The notes under the pieces are model-generated. The model worked only from the letters and a program-made list of their open reading frames with translations, had not been told where the DNA came from and made no database searches. The translations under genes were made by a program, and so were the position numbers. Below, piece by piece: positions 35,300 to 43,050 of a stretch of 64,000 nucleotides of DNA (position 1 is the stretch's first letter; each line of letters starts with the position of its first letter). Source of the stretch: Desulfosporosinus sp. (lineage in GTDB: Bacteria > Bacillota > Desulfitobacteriia > Desulfitobacteriales > Desulfitobacteriaceae); assembly GCA_003513495.1 (NCBI GenBank), contig DOPM01000019.1, positions 156,039 through 220,038 on the forward strand, given 5' to 3'.

Positions 35300-36410
35300 G
35301 GAAGTCAGGGACAGTATTAAGTCTCTTTGGCTCCATCGCAAAGGAAACGATGCTCACGCGGCAGTGCAGGATGTCATAGACGCTCTATATTCCAAGGACG
35401 AACTCAAGCCCCTTATTATGAATAAGTCCAAGGAAGGCGATGTATGGAAGTTTACTATCCATCTTCCTCCGGGTACTGGGTTCGCTGAATTCAAGAAAAA
35501 ATCTAATCTATTCAGCGATGCAACCGGCGGATCCGTTCATATCGAAAAACGCGGTAAGGCTGTTACCATGGAAGTTATGGCCGAGGAGCTAAAGAAGAAC
35601 TATCCGTACAGCTTATATGATCCCACGAAATACGACGATATGTATCTCCCTCTACCCATTGGGATGTCTGCAAAAGGTTTGATCGTTAGGGATCTAACTG
35701 AATACCCTCACTTCTTCACTGGCGGGGAAACAAACTTTGGTAAATCTAACGAGCTGCATGTATTCGCTAACTCCATCCTGCTCTATCGACCGGAAACCTT
35801 TATGATCATCGTGGATCCAAAGAGTACAGAGTTTGCTTACCTTGAGGGTCGGGCCTTGGTAGTCGATGAGATGGGAGATGTCGGCGAATTATTAGAGAAG
35901 CTTAACGAAGAACTCGATAAGCGCAAAAAGATACTCAAGGCCGCCAATTGCGTTAAGATCCAAAAGTATCTAAAGAAGAGATATGAAATGGGATTCATCG
36001 TTCTAATCGTTGACGAGTGGGCTGATCTACCAGAGGATGTACAGAATGATCTATGGAGACTTTTGCGGATGGGAAGGTTTGTCGGGATCCACGTAATAGC
36101 CGCCACTCAAAGGCCATCGAGTAAGACGTTTGAAAAGTTCGGGGATATGAAGGCAATGTTTTATGGACGTTTGAGTTTTGTGGTAGCCGATGCGATTAAC
36201 AGTCGTATGATTATCGATTGTGACGATGCCGCTAATCTCCCAGCAATCAAAGGCAGGGCGATTTACAAGTGCGGACTAGAGATGATGGAGGTACAGACTT
36301 TATTCCTAGACCCCGAGGAGGCCATAAAACTCTACGATAAGAGCAATACATGTAAGGTGGTGAATCCCATTGCAATTAAGCAACCACGCAAAATGCTCCC
36401 GCCGAGATAA
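35262..36410 (+). CDS. FtsK/SpoIIIE-type DNA translocase
   Basis: 382 residues. Walker A GGETNFGKSN lies near residues 153-162, Walker B VLIVDEWADL near 246-255, and IHVIAATQRPSSKTF matches the FtsK arginine/sensor segment. An N-terminal segment of about 150 residues has no membrane helices. It is shorter than FtsK and resembles the coupling or translocating ATPases of mobile elements. GTG at 35262 is assumed; TTG at 35271 is the alternative. It should move double- or single-stranded element DNA together with the replication-relaxation protein encoded next. Confidence 0.85.
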   Translation: MCSLARQQQNVIEEVRDSIKSLWLHRKGNDAHAAVQDVIDALYSKDELKPLIMNKSKEGDVWKFTIHLPPGTGFAEFKKKSNLFSDATGGSVHIEKRGKAVTMEVMAEELKKNYPYSLYDPTKYDDMYLPLPIGMSAKGLIVRDLTEYPHFFTGGETNFGKSNELHVFANSILLYRPETFMIIVDPKSTEFAYLEGRALVVDEMGDVGELLEKLNEELDKRKKILKAANCVKIQKYLKKRYEMGFIVLIVDEWADLPEDVQNDLWRLLRMGRFVGIHVIAATQRPSSKTFEKFGDMKAMFYGRLSFVVADAINSRMIIDCDDAANLPAIKGRAIYKCGLEMMEVQTLFLDPEEAIKLYDKSNTCKVVNPIAIKQPRKMLPPR

Positions 36411-37053
36411 GGAATTGTTTAGACTCTTAGAATCCCAGGGCGCACTCAGTACAGATCAAATAAGACTGCTACTCTTCCCAGGTACTTGCCTCAGGATCGT
36501 TCAACGCAGGCTAAAAAAGCTTACCGAGGCGGGTAGAATTAGGCGTGAGAGGATTTCTATCGACGAACCCTACTATTACTACTCAAATAAAAAACCCGGT
36601 CAATTAGAGCACGTTTTAGGGGTTAGTTGGATTTATACATGGGTAAGGCTGTCGCTCAACGAATCACTGTCTCTGCACAGCTTCGACCGTGAAGTTACTT
36701 ACAAAATACTTCGTCCCGACGCTTTTATCGGTATTAAAAGCACCTGGTCTGACAGATTTACGTTTTTTTATGCGGAGATGGATATCGCAGAGAGTGGGCA
36801 CGATTTCGGCGATAAGGTAAAGAGATATTGCGAATACTTCAGCTCAGGAGCATACCTTGATCAATGGTGGGTCCCATTGGCGAAACGCTTCCCTGTCATT
36901 CGTGTAGTAACAACGGGCAATGTCAAAAAACTTGAGAAACGTATTGTTAAAGCAAACTCAAGTAACCTTGAATTCCAGGTATTTAGCCTAAATACTGTGA
37001 AGGAGGAATGTCTAAATGGCAGAAGCAGCAGTCCAAGTATTCGGGTTCGGTAG
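36370..37053 (+). CDS. Replication-relaxation (Replic_Relax) family protein
   Basis: 227 residues. The N-terminal winged helix reads LFRLLESQGALSTDQIRLLLFPG, followed by QRRLKKLTEAGRIRRER, typical of this family of plasmid and ICE proteins required for replication or DNA relaxation. Beyond it is a nuclease-like core (FFYAEMDIAESG). The start TTG at 36370 overlaps the 3' end of the FtsK-like gene by 41 nt, so the two are probably produced together. Biochemical role in this element is inferred. Confidence 0.75.
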   Translation: MQLSNHAKCSRRDKELFRLLESQGALSTDQIRLLLFPGTCLRIVQRRLKKLTEAGRIRRERISIDEPYYYYSNKKPGQLEHVLGVSWIYTWVRLSLNESLSLHSFDREVTYKILRPDAFIGIKSTWSDRFTFFYAEMDIAESGHDFGDKVKRYCEYFSSGAYLDQWWVPLAKRFPVIRVVTTGNVKKLEKRIVKANSSNLEFQVFSLNTVKEECLNGRSSSPSIRVR

Positions 37054-37252
37054 ACCAGGCTTTGTGATTATCGTACTTGTAATGCTCGGTGTAGGTTCGT
37101 GGCTGGGGGAATTAATTTTAGGAGCAGTTAATAAAGGGCAAATTGGCGCAATGCTTAAAACAGTAACAACTATAGTAGCGATCCTTTCCATGTTAACTGT
37201 TGCTTGGCAATTGCTTGAAAAGTTTTTTGATTTCACATCCGGGAAGATGTGA
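37016..37252 (+). CDS. Small two-TM membrane protein
   Basis: 78 residues. Two hydrophobic segments (about 14-35 and 45-67). An AAGGAGG site precedes the ATG, which overlaps the previous gene by 38 nt. Position in front of a membrane-anchored peptidase suggests a membrane component of a transfer or lysis machine. No family recognised. Confidence 0.72.
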   Translation: MAEAAVQVFGFGRPGFVIIVLVMLGVGSWLGELILGAVNKGQIGAMLKTVTTIVAILSMLTVAWQLLEKFFDFTSGKM

Positions 37253-37255
37253 GTA

Positions 37256-37837
37256 ATGGGAAAGTGGATTGCCGATCTCCTACTTATAGCTGTATCCGGG
37301 TTCGTCGCTTATTGTATATGTATAGCTGTGGAACGCAAACAGATAGCCAACATGATCGTTGTAGTTACTGTCATGTTAGGATTACTGACTACTATGCAGG
37401 ACTTTACCCCAGTGATCAAGCGATGGTCAGCAAGGGTTGACTCTCTCCAACAAACAGCCGATAGAGTTGCTAGTATAGGTCAAGTGCAGTGGGAGATACC
37501 TATGAAAGGAGAGATAACGCAAGGCTACAAAGGTGAATTACATCATGGTATCGACATAGCAGCTCCCGAGGGGACGTCTGTTAAAGCTACTCGGGAAGGA
37601 GATGTTTCGCACGTTGGTTGGCATGATATCTATGGCAATGTGGTCATCGTAGATCACGAAAAAGGAATGCAATCGGTCTATGCTCATCTAAAAGGTATCG
37701 CAGTAAAGCCAGGATGGCCAGTGTTATCAGGGAAGGAGATCGGGAGCTGCGGGAGTACCGGGAGATCGTCGGGACCTCATTTACATTTCGAGATAAGGAA
37801 AAACGGCACAACCGTCGATCCTATGAGTTTTTTATAA
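37256..37837 (+). CDS. Membrane-anchored M23 (LytM-type) peptidase
   Basis: 193 residues. Two N-terminal hydrophobic segments (about 5-24 and 33-48), then an M23 domain: zinc ligands His96 and Asp100 (HHGID), and HLHFE with His175 and His177; VYAHL supplies His144. M23 enzymes cut peptidoglycan cross-bridges. The start is only 3 nt after the preceding stop. A peptidoglycan hydrolase tethered to the membrane and encoded with an FtsK-like ATPase is more like a conjugation component than a phage endolysin, which exists separately at 43.5 kb. Confidence 0.88.
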   Translation: MGKWIADLLLIAVSGFVAYCICIAVERKQIANMIVVVTVMLGLLTTMQDFTPVIKRWSARVDSLQQTADRVASIGQVQWEIPMKGEITQGYKGELHHGIDIAAPEGTSVKATREGDVSHVGWHDIYGNVVIVDHEKGMQSVYAHLKGIAVKPGWPVLSGKEIGSCGSTGRSSGPHLHFEIRKNGTTVDPMSFL

Positions 37838-37955
37838 AAATCTCTCCCTTCCCCACTCCTTGTCCCTTGGGTATCCCTTAATTCTCTCCCCCTTACCCTC
37901 TCTTTCTGAAAATATTTGCTTGATTTTAGCGAGTTTTGGCTTGTACATTGGTCGT

Positions 37956-38003
37956 ATTAGCGACCCAGTAAACGATCAAGTAAGCGACCATGTTAATGAC
38001 CAG
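37956..38003 (+). repeat. Four tandem imperfect 12-nt repeats
   Basis: Units starting at 37956, 37968, 37980 and 37992 share a core like GTAARCGACCA. They lie in the 270-nt gap after the peptidase gene. In one frame they encode four [SN]D[PQH]V tetrapeptides, but that frame lacks a credible start and ribosome binding site. They could be iterons. Confidence 0.45.
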
Positions 38004-38107
38004 TTTGTAATTAGTCGTAAAACAATTAAGAATGTCGAATGGCAGGAAAAACAATAATTGGGTAGTAAACTGTTATTTATGAATTTAATTAAGGAGAGAG
38101 ATTATTT

Positions 38108-38902
38108 ATGAGCAAAATCCCCGGTTTCAGATCAGGCAAGATCTGGAAAAAAATAATCGCTACCGTTGGGTACATCTTTATTGCGCTTATTGCAATTGGT
38201 ATGATTTTTGGAGATGAACCCAAGCCTACTACCCTAACAACAGCTACAGCACTCGAGAAAACACCCGAGCAAATCGCACAAGAAAAAGATGATGCTGAAT
38301 TAAAGGCAAAGGAAGCGGAGGCTAAGGAAGCAAACGAAGCTAAAGAAAAGGCTGATGCTGAGGCTAAGTTGGCTAAAGAAAAAGCAGCCGCACAAATTTC
38401 AGACGCTGATAAGGAATTATTAAAGAAAGCATACAATACTTTTAATGAACAACAGTTAAAACAATTTGCAGAAATTAAAGAGAAGTATAAGAAGTTGTCT
38501 AATGCCGAAGTTGTAGATATTAGCGCTGATTTTGCAAGGTTATCTAATGAAGAAGCCACGGAAGAGAAAAGGAAAGCTGAGGCTAAAGCAGCAGAGGAAA
38601 AGGCCGCAGCCGAAGCTAAGGCTATTGCCGATGCGCAAGCAGATTATAAGGCGTGGGTGGATGGCCAATTTAGCGCATGGGATGGCTCAAATAGGCATTT
38701 AGTAAGCTTGCTTAAGGATAACCTAAATGATCCGAAAAGTTTTGATCATGTTGAAACAGTATACTGGGATAAAGGAGATCACCTGATAATCAAAATGACT
38801 TACCGGGCTAAGAATGGTTTCGGAGGGTTAGTACTTCAGAATGTTACCGGAAAATCAGACTATAAAACCCAAACGATAAGTATAATATCTCAGAACGATT
38901 AA
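38108..38902 (+). CDS. Membrane-anchored coiled-coil protein
   Basis: 264 residues. One N-terminal TM helix (about 17-35), then a charged Ala/Glu/Lys-rich coiled coil from about residue 50 to 180, and a C-terminal globular domain (about 185-264) with the pattern LKDNLNDPKSFDHVETVYWD and YRAKNGFGG, which I recall from phage- and plasmid-encoded hypothetical proteins. Function unknown. AAGGAGAG precedes the ATG and a hairpin terminator follows the stop. Confidence 0.75.
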   Translation: MSKIPGFRSGKIWKKIIATVGYIFIALIAIGMIFGDEPKPTTLTTATALEKTPEQIAQEKDDAELKAKEAEAKEANEAKEKADAEAKLAKEKAAAQISDADKELLKKAYNTFNEQQLKQFAEIKEKYKKLSNAEVVDISADFARLSNEEATEEKRKAEAKAAEEKAAAEAKAIADAQADYKAWVDGQFSAWDGSNRHLVSLLKDNLNDPKSFDHVETVYWDKGDHLIIKMTYRAKNGFGGLVLQNVTGKSDYKTQTISIISQND

Positions 38903-38911
38903 ACCTAAACG

Positions 38912-38940
38912 GCCCCCCGGCACACCCGCCGAGGGCTTTT
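38912..38940 (+). terminator. Terminator after the coiled-coil gene
   Basis: GC-rich stem GCCCCCCGGC (38912-38921) pairs with GCCGAGGGC (38928-38936) and is followed by TTTT. Confidence 0.85.
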
Positions 38941-38958
38941 CATAAGGAGGCGATTACG

Positions 38959-39147
38959 ATAGCAGGAGCAACAGGATTTTTCTTTGCAAATTTAATTGTC
39001 CTGGGAATTGCAGCCCTTGTCTTATATACAATCATCAGGCTAGCTGTCCGGAACGGCGTCAGGGAGGCTAATGAGAAACAGGATTTACAGCTGCAGGTAA
39101 TTACTGATTTGTTGTCGGCCTTAGTCAAGGAGAAATACAAGGCCTGA
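38959..39147 (+). CDS. 62-residue single-TM protein with apparent ATA start
   Basis: The frame IAGATGFFFANLIVLG... has one TM helix (about 8-27) then a charged helix rich in Glu, Lys and Gln. A perfect AAGGAGG (38944-38950) sits eight bases before an ATA codon, and no ATG, GTG or TTG is available there; ATT at 38953 is too close. A terminator directly follows the stop. The arrangement looks like a translated gene with a rare start or one whose ATG has mutated. Its small size suggests a holin-like or accessory membrane role. Confidence 0.55.
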   Translation: MAGATGFFFANLIVLGIAALVLYTIIRLAVRNGVREANEKQDLQLQVITDLLSALVKEKYKA

Positions 39148-39159
39148 TAAATAACTACC

Positions 39160-39184
39160 GCCCCCAGTCGCTGTCGCTGGGGGC
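39160..39184 (+). terminator. Terminator of the rightward operon
   Basis: GCCCCCAG (39160-39167) pairs with CTGGGGGC (39177-39184), followed by TTAGTTTA. Confidence 0.85.
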
Positions 39185-39388
39185 TTAGTTTATGGGGTAA
39201 TTAAGATAAAAAGTGTATTATATTCACAGTAAAGATATATACAATTGTCGAGGCTTTTTGAGAGGGTTCTAGGCCCTGCGTCACAAGGGGTTCGGCGTTC
39301 TCGTATATTCCATCAAGCAGGCTAATAGACGGATTAACGATTCGCCACACGTTTAGCCCTACGATTCGCCTGAGCTGAGGGGACCAAA

Positions 39389-39450
39389 AAGGAGAGCAAT
39401 AAAGCTCTCCTTAAAAGCAGAAGCCCGGCTCGCCACACCGGGTTTCTGCT
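39389..39450 (-). terminator. Two adjacent hairpins, probable terminators
   Basis: AAGGAGAGC/GCTCTCCTT (39389-39397, 39404-39412) and a 13-bp stem with one wobble (39416-39428, 39438-39450) lie downstream of the HTH remnant. Both could stop leftward transcripts. Confidence 0.6.
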
Positions 39451-39523
39451 TATCACAAAAAATATTTTCCTCACTCCCACACTACACTATATGTCCCTGT
39501 CCAGGATGTGTGACAAGCGCCGA

Positions 39524-39616
39524 CTACTGATTGCCGTCGTCTTTTTTATGCTCCAGCAGCTCCCCCACTCCCACGTCCAGGTAGGTGCAGATCTTTAAAA
39601 ACAAAAAAGCCCCCGC
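39524..39616 (-). pseudogene. C-terminal remnant of an XRE repressor
   Basis: The minus-strand frame ends with KICTYLDVGVGELLEHKKDD before a stop at 39524; KIC-YLDV-x(3)-ELLE is the usual last helix of Cro/C1 repressors. The helix-turn-helix part is missing upstream, where another frame and T-rich DNA begins. Confidence 0.42.
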
Positions 39617-39794
39617 CGTTACCGATGAGAGCCGAAAAGGAGAAACCTAGTTGAGCGATATCTTGCCCAGAATTATATTATTATTCGGGGGCGCACAGAC
39701 AAAACATACCAGCTTACTGACTCACTACTTTGGAGATGATAGCAGAGCTTCTTGGAGAAATAATGCCTGCAACTCCACAAGAAGAATCACAAAA

Positions 39795-39820
39795 AAGGGA
39801 GAGCTCTATTGCTCTCCCTT
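39795..39820 (-). terminator. Terminator after the Spo0E-like frame
   Basis: AAGGGAGAGC (39795-39804) pairs with GCTCTCCCTT (39811-39820); minus strand continues into TTTTTT. Confidence 0.75.
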
Positions 39821-39866
39821 GTACAACGTCTTTCTTCTTCTTTGGCCCACGTAAAACTTTTGTTAA

Positions 39867-39968
39867 TCAACGCATTACTACTCTGGGATCTGTAAGTTCT
39901 TTATCTAAAGCAATCTTTTGCATCTGTAATCTTAATTCTTCGATTTGCTCAGAGACCGTGAGTTTCAC
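39867..39968 (-). pseudogene. Truncated Spo0E-like phosphatase frame
   Basis: 33 codons starting at GTG (39968): a helix IEELRLQMQKIALDKELTDPRVV closely resembles the first helix and turn of Spo0E-type aspartyl-phosphate phosphatases, but the frame ends before the conserved SQELD second helix. It has an A/G-rich leader and its own terminator. Spo0E proteins dephosphorylate Spo0A-P. Either a decayed gene or a very short product. Confidence 0.45.
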
Positions 39969-40107
39969 CCGCGAAAACCTCGTTTCAGACTATAATTGCA
40001 CACTTGGCTATTTTAGTACTATGTAGCGATTTTATCAACGGATAGAAAAGGTAAGGTTTTGTCGAATAAAGAGCAGGGAATTAAGCGGTTTAGCTTGAGT
40101 CTTACAT

Positions 40108-40356
40108 CTACATCTTCCATAGAAACCACTTGCAGGTGCCCATCTCAAACTTAATCTCAAATGGCCTGAGCTCGCCTTTGATCTCACTCTGACATCGGAA
40201 AACGAGCATGCGATTGCCAGCCAGCTTTTCCTCTATCGTGGAGAGGACCTGCTCGATCCGGAGCTCTTTACCGTTGATTTTTATCCGGAGTGGATGCGGT
40301 GTGCCGTTTTCTTCGAAGTGAGCTAGGACTTCGATGGGGGTTGAGTAGATTTTCAT
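40108..40356 (-). CDS. Small hypothetical protein
   Basis: 82 residues: begins MKIYSTPIEVLAHFEENG and contains short beta segments (RIKINGKELRIEQVL, EIKFEMGTCKWFLW). Length, composition and a AAGGAGCT-type sequence upstream support a real gene. I recall similar short proteins in Peptococcaceae genomes, with no function known. It lies downstream of a terminator, on its own. Confidence 0.55.
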   Translation of the reverse strand: MKIYSTPIEVLAHFEENGTPHPLRIKINGKELRIEQVLSTIEEKLAGNRMLVFRCQSEIKGELRPFEIKFEMGTCKWFLWKM

Positions 40357-40398
40357 GGGATTAGCTCCTTGTTTTTGTTTTTTAAATTATAAAAGAAA

Positions 40399-40429
40399 AA
40401 ACGCCTAGGGTGATGAATCCTAAGCGTTT
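40399..40429 (-). terminator. Terminator-like hairpin before the 40108 gene
   Basis: AAACGCCTAGG (40399-40409) pairs with CCTAAGCGTTT (40419-40429), one wobble; T-rich sequence follows on the minus strand. Confidence 0.65.
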
Positions 40430-40960
40430 CTGCTGTCTCTTATCGCATTTGCGCAACTTTAGCACAACCCAGCTACTTTACACTAGCTGATAGTAATCGA
40501 CCCTTGTTAGGTTACCGAGCCTTATCAAGCACCGAATTATCAAGCTAAAACTAAAGTAGAAATGGAACAACTGACCGTCAATTGCGATAACTAGAGACAT
40601 CAGCCCCAACACGATTAACTAGTTGGGATTCCATACGGGTAATCGCCAACAATATTGTATCACATAAGGAGTTGGACTGGAAAGTAAATTACAGCTATCT
40701 TCGCTTTGTCTCCCCGAGAAAGGTCAAGTTAATCACCCGCCACATAAGGTCATCACTCCTCGGCCTACTCGCGATTTGACTGTAACCACTTACCATGAGT
40801 TCCAACTTCCCCTTTAAGTAAAATTACTTAAACAGTTCAACAATAAGAGCAATAGTGGCGATTATTACACCTAGGATATCCCATCTTTTTATCATTTGGT
40901 ACCGTGCTGGCCTTTCTGACCAAACCCGCAGGAGGGGTAAGACTATTATTTCATAACTAC
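40430..40960. other. Region without a convincing gene
   Basis: A minus-strand frame ending near 40590 (ILLAITRMESQLVNR, an amphipathic helix like those of phage coiled-coil proteins) has no start. A short hydrophobic frame (MIKRWDILGVIIATIALIVELFK split after RWDILGVIIA) ends at 40824 and resembles small type I toxin-like peptides, but its start has no clear ribosome binding site. Mostly debris. Confidence 0.45.
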
Positions 40961-40986
40961 CTCGCGAAGTAAGGGGAAACTTGTCT
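40961..40986. repeat. 26-nt direct repeat, copy 1
   Basis: Shares 24 of 26 bases with 43051-43076. It follows the terminator of the ParA cassette on the minus strand. Confidence 0.8.
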
Positions 40987-40998
40987 TGAAAAATAAAA

Positions 40999-41022
40999 AC
41001 TCCCATCGTTTGAGATGAGAGT
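40999..41022 (-). terminator. Terminator of the ParA cassette
   Basis: ACTCCCATC (40999-41007) and GATGAGAGT (41014-41022) form a 9-bp stem with one wobble; minus strand continues into TTTTTATTTTT. Confidence 0.82.
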
Positions 41023-41075
41023 CATAAGTGTGCTAGGACGGTGATGGAGTTATGTAGATTTCATAGTGTTCCCCT

Positions 41076-41750
41076 TTAAGCTTCCTGTTTCAAATTGTCC
41101 AATTCACTTATTCGTTTATATATCCTTTCAGATACAAGAAATTTTAAAGACGTACTTTTCCGATAAAAGATATGATTGACTTCATCATTATAAACCACTA
41201 AAACAATATAAGTTATTTCTGAAATTAACTGTAGTAAATCTCTACTTCTCTGAAGCATCCTCTCTTCCGATGAATGACTGTTTTTCAATTCTACATAACT
41301 ACTAGTTACAGGTAAATCAGCCCTGCTGTTATTATGTACATAATCACATGCTAAGGAATAATAGTTCTTAATTAATTGATAATTACCTAGTCCTGATTCA
41401 TTGAACCTATAAAATAAACTTGTGACACTCATCTCATCATTATCTTCTAACCGTAAGGAAACACGAAGACTATTCTCAATTAGAGATCTGATATCAAAGT
41501 AGCAATATCTTTCATTACCTTTACAAATAGAAATTATCGCATTTAGCGCATCGTAAATTATGCTGTTAAAATAACGTGTGTTATGTAAATTTGATTCCTT
41601 GATTGTAAGATTAAAGAAAATTACTTTTTTCAAAATAGATATGAAAGTATTAACTAATCCTTCATTCCTTATATCCTTAAATTCTTCCCTAAATGTATCT
41701 AACGCATTTTTAACATTGAATGGATCGTGTGTGAGTATACTATTGTCCAT
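41076..41750 (-). CDS. Hypothetical all-helical protein, third gene of ParA cassette
   Basis: 224 residues, AT-rich codon use. Almost entirely alpha-helical by composition; motifs DIRSLIENSLRVSL and YYSLACDYVHNNSR resemble conserved Arg/Glu and Tyr/His helices of HEPN-like abortive infection or toxin proteins, but I cannot assign a family. The start overlaps the preceding gene by 11 nt and the ATG of the three genes is leftward in one operon. If HEPN-like, it may be an RNase effector; that is inference. Confidence 0.62.
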   Translation of the reverse strand: MDNSILTHDPFNVKNALDTFREEFKDIRNEGLVNTFISILKKVIFFNLTIKESNLHNTRYFNSIIYDALNAIISICKGNERYCYFDIRSLIENSLRVSLRLEDNDEMSVTSLFYRFNESGLGNYQLIKNYYSLACDYVHNNSRADLPVTSSYVELKNSHSSEERMLQRSRDLLQLISEITYIVLVVYNDEVNHIFYRKSTSLKFLVSERIYKRISELDNLKQEA

Positions 41751-42120
41751 TCTTAATACCTTGTATCCACTTTGAAATTGATGGTTTTTCTTTACTTATT
41801 TCTGGTTGACCTTTGTTTTCTTGGTTGAAATCGAAATAATCAAATAGCCTTTTAAGCATTATGTTCAAACTTTCCTTATCATAATTGTAGATTGTTCTAG
41901 TAAGTCTAGCCCCTATTAGGCTCCTAGATTTCATTACATACGGTAAATAATTCGTTTCAAAGACTTTATTTAAATAGTCTTCAATATCAGAATTCTTTTT
42001 AAAAATTACTTTTGAAAATATAATAGTTAAATTGGTTCCAATAACCATCTCAATACTATTTTTTTTCCTATTTAATTCAATCAATCTGTTTCTAAAATCA
42101 TTTTCATTTTCAATCAGCAC
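41740..42120 (-). CDS. Hypothetical protein, second gene of ParA cassette
   Basis: 126 residues, highly charged, helical N-terminus, then a beta-rich stretch (SIEMVIGTNLTIIFSKVIF) and a helical tail (SLNIMLKRLFDYFDFNQ). No family recognised. GTG at 42120 shares its G with the ParA stop (TAGTG), and its end overlaps the third gene, so all three are translated together. May connect ParA to the third protein. Confidence 0.62.
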   Translation of the reverse strand: MLIENENDFRNRLIELNRKKNSIEMVIGTNLTIIFSKVIFKKNSDIEDYLNKVFETNYLPYVMKSRSLIGARLTRTIYNYDKESLNIMLKRLFDYFDFNQENKGQPEISKEKPSISKWIQGIKNGQ

Positions 42121-42962
42121 TATACCTCACTCCTTAATATCGTTTCCATTTCCTCGCAGATAAGTGCTATATCATCTTTCGATTTTTTGTAATGCGATGA
42201 TATATTACCTTGTAGCCCAACTTGCAAATCTCTAACATAAGTTGTTCCATTTTGAAAAACGTATAATTCCCCTATGTTCTCTACTTTTTCAAATTCATCT
42301 TTTAATGTTTGAGTTTTCTTGGTTAATTTATCATCTAGGTTAGTGTATATTACACCAAGTGGCTTAATATTCAATTCTGCATCTGCCTTTAAATTACCAA
42401 TTACATTTGTGAGATTTGTTAGACCTAAAATCGAATATTTGTCGATTTTAACTGGAACTATATAGTAATCTGAAGCAACTATTGAAGCATCTGTATATAT
42501 TGATATAGTTGGAGGAGAATCAATTAGTATGTAATCATAGTCATCCTTTAATGAATTACTTTTAATGAATTTCAGTACTCGTTTAATCCTAGTATTATCC
42601 ATTGTGTTATTATCAAAGATCAAGTTAATATCCCCAAAGACCATATGTAAATTATCGTTAAATTCATGAATAACTTCTTCTTTTCCTATATGAGCATTCC
42701 TTTGGTACACATCCGTAGTAGTTGCAAACAGTTTCCGAATAGTTTTTTCTTTACGAAAAGTAGATAGATATTCGTCTACTAATTCATACTTGTCGAGTAA
42801 AGATTGGGTAGCATTAAACTGTGGATCTATATCAATAATTAGAACCTTTTTTTCTAACTCATTTGCTAAATATTCCCCAATACCTATGCACAAGGTTGTC
42901 TTTCCAACCCCACCTTTCATATTAATAAAGGTTATAACGGGTGCCTTATTACCCTCTATCAT
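42120..42962 (-). CDS. ParA-type ATPase, first gene of cassette
   Basis: 280 residues. Deviant Walker A KGGVGKTT at 16-23 with signature Lys16, switch DIDPQFNATQSLL near 45-57, and YDYILIDSPPTISIYTDASIVASDYYIVPVK in the middle (Walker B DSPP). Soj/ParA ATPases position DNA or protein complexes. AAAGGAG nine bases before ATG. No parB is adjacent; the two partners are unknown. High AT content relative to the phage genes on either side suggests separate acquisition. Confidence 0.9.
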   Translation of the reverse strand: MIEGNKAPVITFINMKGGVGKTTLCIGIGEYLANELEKKVLIIDIDPQFNATQSLLDKYELVDEYLSTFRKEKTIRKLFATTTDVYQRNAHIGKEEVIHEFNDNLHMVFGDINLIFDNNTMDNTRIKRVLKFIKSNSLKDDYDYILIDSPPTISIYTDASIVASDYYIVPVKIDKYSILGLTNLTNVIGNLKADAELNIKPLGVIYTNLDDKLTKKTQTLKDEFEKVENIGELYVFQNGTTYVRDLQVGLQGNISSHYKKSKDDIALICEEMETILRSEV

Positions 42963-43050
42963 ACCATACAGCTCCTTTATATTTATTTAAAATTATCTCG
43001 ATATCTACAATTCTGAATTAATTCAAATCACCTAATCATCTCACATCCTC

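Larger units (their letters stand above)
39185..40107. other. Convergence region with gene debris
   Basis: About 920 nt with no intact gene. It includes two hairpins (39389-39412 and 39416-39450), a decayed HTH repressor tail, a truncated Spo0E-like frame and two copies of ACGATTCGCC near 39335 and 39361. Confidence 0.6.

Noticed and set aside
38089..38559. 156-codon minus-strand frame opposite the coiled-coil gene
   Set aside because: Repetitive Ala/Ser-rich mirror of the Glu/Lys/Ala-rich coiled coil; shadow of the real gene.
40500..40600. Minus-strand fragment ILLAITRMESQLVNR
   Set aside because: Resembles phage coiled-coil proteins but has no start and is probably debris.
40824..41006. 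60-codon minus-strand frame with hydrophobic end, possible type I toxin
   Set aside because: The last 23 codons look toxin-like, but no ribosome binding site, antisense RNA or terminator arrangement is evident.
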